Of a stretch of 64,000 bases of DNA, positions 61,624 to 64,000 are shown one piece after another. Numbering within the stretch: position 1 is the first letter of the stretch; each line of letters starts with the position of its first letter. Origin of the DNA: JACCTI01 sp051005695 (GTDB lineage Bacteria > Verrucomicrobiota > Verrucomicrobiia > Chthoniobacterales > UBA10450). The translations under genes were made by a program, and so were the position numbers. The stretch lies in contig JBPCJC010000054.1 of assembly GCA_051005695.1 (NCBI GenBank), positions 44,895 through 108,894 of the forward strand, written 5' to 3'. The notes beneath the pieces were generated by a model. The model had not been told where the DNA came from. It was given only the letters and a program-made list of their open reading frames with translations, and searched no databases.

Positions 61624-61746
61624 GCCTAACGAGAACAAGATCAGCGACCGCTGGCGAGGGCGCGCGCGGCGGCGGGATGTGAGGTTCGAGTCATGGGAAA
61701 CTTGGGCGTACACCGGCCAGCGGTTGGCTGCATCGCATGGTTAGGT
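61624..61746 (-). repeat. attC-like element C
   Basis: 123 bp from GCCTAACGAG (RYYYAAC) to GGTTAGGT (GTTRRRY). Close relative of element B. Its outer end at 61624-61632 is a full copy of the dispersed 9-mer. The TGA stop of the upstream gene (61748-61750) abuts its end. Confidence 0.7.
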
Positions 61747-61747
61747 C

Positions 61748-62081
61748 TCATTGGGCGAAACGTGCGACAAGATGTGAGGCGGCCTCGTGTGCCGCGTGAC
61801 GATACACGTCTTCACACCGCGCAATCTCAAGATCCTTCTTCGCGAGCGCGTCAGCGGCCCAATGGCGGCGAGTCTCGCCAACAGGTAAGTCATCTGTCTC
61901 GCTGTCTATGGCGACGAAGGTGCGGAAATCAGGATCAGTCGTCGATGAGACCGTGACCACCACAAAACGTGCGAAGCTGGCGCGCGCCAGTAATGATGCT
62001 GATGCTTCCATCAAGGAGACCTTGTGCGATCTCCACGATCTTCTGACGATCACTACTGGCGATTATATGGGACGGCGGCAT
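61748..62081 (-). pseudogene. Frameshifted cassette gene (small conserved protein)
   Basis: From ATG 62081 the first frame reads MPPSHIIASSDRQKIVEIAQ and stops at TGA 61935-61937. A second frame continues DPDFRTFVAIDSETDDLPVG, then HWAADALAKKDLEIARCEDV to TGA 61748. I recognise the second half as a small family of hypothetical proteins with the frame FxFVGIDSETDHLPVG, in which both halves normally form one chain. One surplus base near 61935-61940 explains the split. Its start and stop sit at cassette-like distances from ACCTAACGA (62085) and element C. Confidence 0.55.
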
Positions 62082-62095
62082 AAGACCTAACGAGG

Positions 62096-62130
62096 TTTAG
62101 GCGGAATTATTCGGACTAATCCACGTATTG
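62096..62130. repeat. Flanking repeat copy 2 of the cassette region
   Basis: 35 bp matching 60140-60174 in about 30 positions, same orientation, directly outside the ACCTAACGA core at 62085-62093. With copy 1 it brackets about 1.9 kb that contain all the attC-like elements. Confidence 0.7.
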
Positions 62131-62248
62131 GCTGAACTCCCCCGACGGCGGCGTCGGGTAGGTCAATCTGGGAGCGGGAAACTCAAGGCACGACGAGGGT
62201 AGCGGGCGAGCCGTAGGGTGCGCGGTCTTCTTCTTCGTTTTCTTACGA

Positions 62249-64000
62249 TCACTCTCCCCGAGCCATAAGCTCCCGCAGGACAAAGGGCAGAATCCCGCCG
62301 TGGCGGTAGTAATCGATCTCGATCGGGGTATCGATGCGCAGTTTTACCGGGACCGATTGTTTGGCGCCGTCTTTGCGGATGATCTCCAGGGTAACGGTCG
62401 CGCCTGGTTGAATGGCGTCCGACAATCCCGTGAGTCTGTAGGTTTCGGAGCCATCCAGGCCTAACGACTGCGCGTTGGTCCCATCGGCGAATTGTAACGG
62501 GAGCACGCCCATGCCGACGAGGTTTGAACGATGGATGCGCTCGAAGCTGGCGGCGACGACGGCTTTCACGCCTAACAAGCGGGTGCCTTTGGCCGCCCAA
62601 TCGCGCGAGGAGCCGGTGCCGTATTCGTGGCCGGCGAGGATGATCAGCGAGGTTTTCGCTTCGGCGTATTTCTCGGCGGCTTCGAAGATCGCCATTTGTT
62701 CGCCGGTCGGCTGATGTTTGGTTACGCCGCCTTCGATCCCGGGGACCATCAGGTTTTTGATTCGCACATTGGCGAAGGTGCCGCGCGTCATCACGAGGTC
62801 GTTCCCGCGACGGCTGCCGTAGCTGTTGAAATCCTCCGGTTTGATTCCGCGCGACTGGAGATACTTGCCGGCTGGTGAGCTGGCCTTGATCGCGCCGGCC
62901 GGGGAAATGTGATCGGTCGTGACGGAGTCGCCAAAGATGCCGAGCGGGCGGGCGTCGCGGATATCGGTGATGTGGCCCGGCTCCATTCCGAAGTCGGCGA
63001 AGAACGGGGGATCGTGGATGTAATCGCTCGCTTCGTCCCATTGATAAACTTCACCGGTGCTCGATGAGATTTCGTTCCACTTCGGATTTTGATCGGCGAA
63101 GTCGCGGTAAAGTTTACGGAAGATTTCCGGCTTGAGCGCCGATTGCATGGCGTCGCGGATTTCCTTCAAAGTCGGCCAGAGCTCGCGCAAGAAGACGTCC
63201 TTGCCGTCTTTGTCTTTCGCGATTGCGTCTCTCGAAAGATCGAGATCGACCCGGCCGGCGAGTGCGAAGGCGACCACCAGCGGCGGTGACATGAGGAAGT
63301 TGGCCTTGATGTTTTGGTGGACGCGCGCCTCGAAATTGCGATTGCCGGAAAGGACCGACGCGGCCACGAGATCGAATTCGCTGATCGCTTTCTCGATCTT
63401 CGGATGGAGCGGCCCGGAGTTGCCGATGCAGGTGGTGCAACCGTAGCCGACGATGTTGAAGCCGAGCTGGTCGAGATAAGTTTGCAGGCCGGTTTTGTTC
63501 AGGTAATCGGAAACCACGCGCGAACCGGGCGCGAGCGAAGTCTTGACTGACGGATCGATCGTTAGGCCGCGCTCGACCGCTTTCTTCGCGAGCAATCCCG
63601 CGGCGAGCATCACACTCGGGTTACTGGTGTTCGTGCAACTGGTGATCGCCGCGATGAGAACGCTGCCGTGGCCGATCCGGCTTTCGCCGCGATGGAACAT
63701 TTGCTCGCCGCCTTCCGGCATTTCATCCACCGGATCGGGCGTCGGACGGTTCGAAACCATCTCGACTTTGTTTTGCTCATCACCGGGCTCGATGCCCTGT
63801 TCGCGCTTGTCGGTCGAGACCATCGCGTCTTCTTTCGGCGGCGTTCCGTTGAGTTGCACCAAGTGCTGCTTGCCGAGGTCGCCGTTGCTCTTGCCGTAAC
63901 CGCCATCGGTCAGCGGTTTCGCGAGCAATGAACGAAACGCGCTCCCGAGTTCCGGCAGATTAATCCGGTCCTGCGGACGCTTCGGACCGGCAACGCTCGG
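62249..64000 (-). CDS. acnA: Aconitate hydratase, N-terminus cut by window edge
   Basis: TCA-cycle enzyme interconverting citrate and isocitrate through its 4Fe-4S cluster. 583 residues are visible, the C-terminal part of an AcnA-type protein of about 900. PSVAGPKRPQDRI is at the very edge. Cluster ligands lie in AITSCTNTSNPSVM (first Cys) and GYGCTTCIGNSGP (Cys pair). The swivel domain has FGDSVTTDHISPAG, RGIKPEDFNSYGSRRGN and LAGHEYGTGSSRDWAAKG. A Lys/Glu-rich insertion (about 63750-63890) lies before the cluster. Two copies of the dispersed 9-mer lie inside. Confidence 0.96.
   Translation of the reverse strand, partial: PSVAGPKRPQDRINLPELGSAFRSLLAKPLTDGGYGKSNGDLGKQHLVQLNGTPPKEDAMVSTDKREQGIEPGDEQNKVEMVSNRPTPDPVDEMPEGGEQMFHRGESRIGHGSVLIAAITSCTNTSNPSVMLAAGLLAKKAVERGLTIDPSVKTSLAPGSRVVSDYLNKTGLQTYLDQLGFNIVGYGCTTCIGNSGPLHPKIEKAISEFDLVAASVLSGNRNFEARVHQNIKANFLMSPPLVVAFALAGRVDLDLSRDAIAKDKDGKDVFLRELWPTLKEIRDAMQSALKPEIFRKLYRDFADQNPKWNEISSSTGEVYQWDEASDYIHDPPFFADFGMEPGHITDIRDARPLGIFGDSVTTDHISPAGAIKASSPAGKYLQSRGIKPEDFNSYGSRRGNDLVMTRGTFANVRIKNLMVPGIEGGVTKHQPTGEQMAIFEAAEKYAEAKTSLIILAGHEYGTGSSRDWAAKGTRLLGVKAVVAASFERIHRSNLVGMGVLPLQFADGTNAQSLGLDGSETYRLTGLSDAIQPGATVTLEIIRKDGAKQSVPVKLRIDTPIEIDYYRHGGILPFVLRELMARGE

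Noticed and set aside
61440..62250. Integron integrase gene near the cassette array
   Set aside because: No tyrosine-recombinase sequence in any frame up to aconitase; the array has no visible integrase in this window.

Overview
The window is a 64-kb piece of a GC-rich bacterial chromosome that is almost wholly coding. The gene set fits a soil-type Verrucomicrobiota, probably of the Chthoniobacterales/Spartobacteria kind. It holds a PUR-family nucleic-acid-binding protein, an RRM RNA-binding protein, a DUF1800/DUF1501 secreted pair, a PEP-CTERM-like anchored protein and a stand-alone 5'-3' exonuclease. The placement is inferred from gene content; there is no rRNA in the window.

Layout. 1-13.3 kb is mostly housekeeping: pyruvate phosphate dikinase (cut by the left edge), a PUR protein, RNase R, folP-cdaA with a tiny overlapping CdaR-like gene, a SprT-like protein, rodA, scpA, an NAD-dependent epimerase, an ABC ATPase, dxs and xseB. 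13.5-21.3 kb holds exported proteins: a DUF1800-DUF1501 pair, a GT39-type membrane glycosyltransferase and two tandem CHAP/NlpC-like proteins. A frameshifted histidine phosphatase follows. 21.5-26.1 kb is a three-gene phosphorelay: hybrid kinase, receiver, and receiver-SpoIIE phosphatase. 26.1-44.5 kb is mixed metabolism: tRNA-Lys, HAD, a fused siroheme-decarboxylase-like protein, trpD, birA, nadC, an aldehyde dehydrogenase, a 1003-residue membrane protein, a decayed sanA-like gene, deoC, a MocR/EamA divergon, PhzF, infA and the RRM gene.

The most interesting locus is 44.85-52.1 kb. A PpiC/SurA-like protein, a C39-peptidase ABC exporter carrying two cyclic-nucleotide-binding domains, an HlyD adaptor and a receiver-less sigma-54 activator are followed by three small ORFs. 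These encode peptides with a shared double-glycine leader (D-L/M-x-P-x-K/Q-x-x-x-G-G). I read this as a self-contained, regulated peptide maturation and export system of a kind I cannot match to a named family.

52.2-59.2 kb carries a ChbG-like deacetylase, a glycosyltransferase, tRNA-Arg, a DUF5329 protein, a phospholipase-D lipoprotein, tRNA-His, a coiled-coil/TPR protein and a DUF2071 protein. 60.1-62.1 kb looks like a small integron-type gene-cassette array without an integrase: three attC-like elements of 99-124 bp alternate with small genes on the minus strand. The right edge is the C-terminal part of aconitase.

A second window-wide signal is the 9-mer TCGTTAGGC (reverse GCCTAACGA). By eye it occurs about 33 times on both strands, inside and between genes, where chance predicts about 0.5. 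That is the density and distribution of a DNA-uptake-type or other genome-marking word. The same word forms one end of the attC-like elements and supplies the stop codon of several genes.
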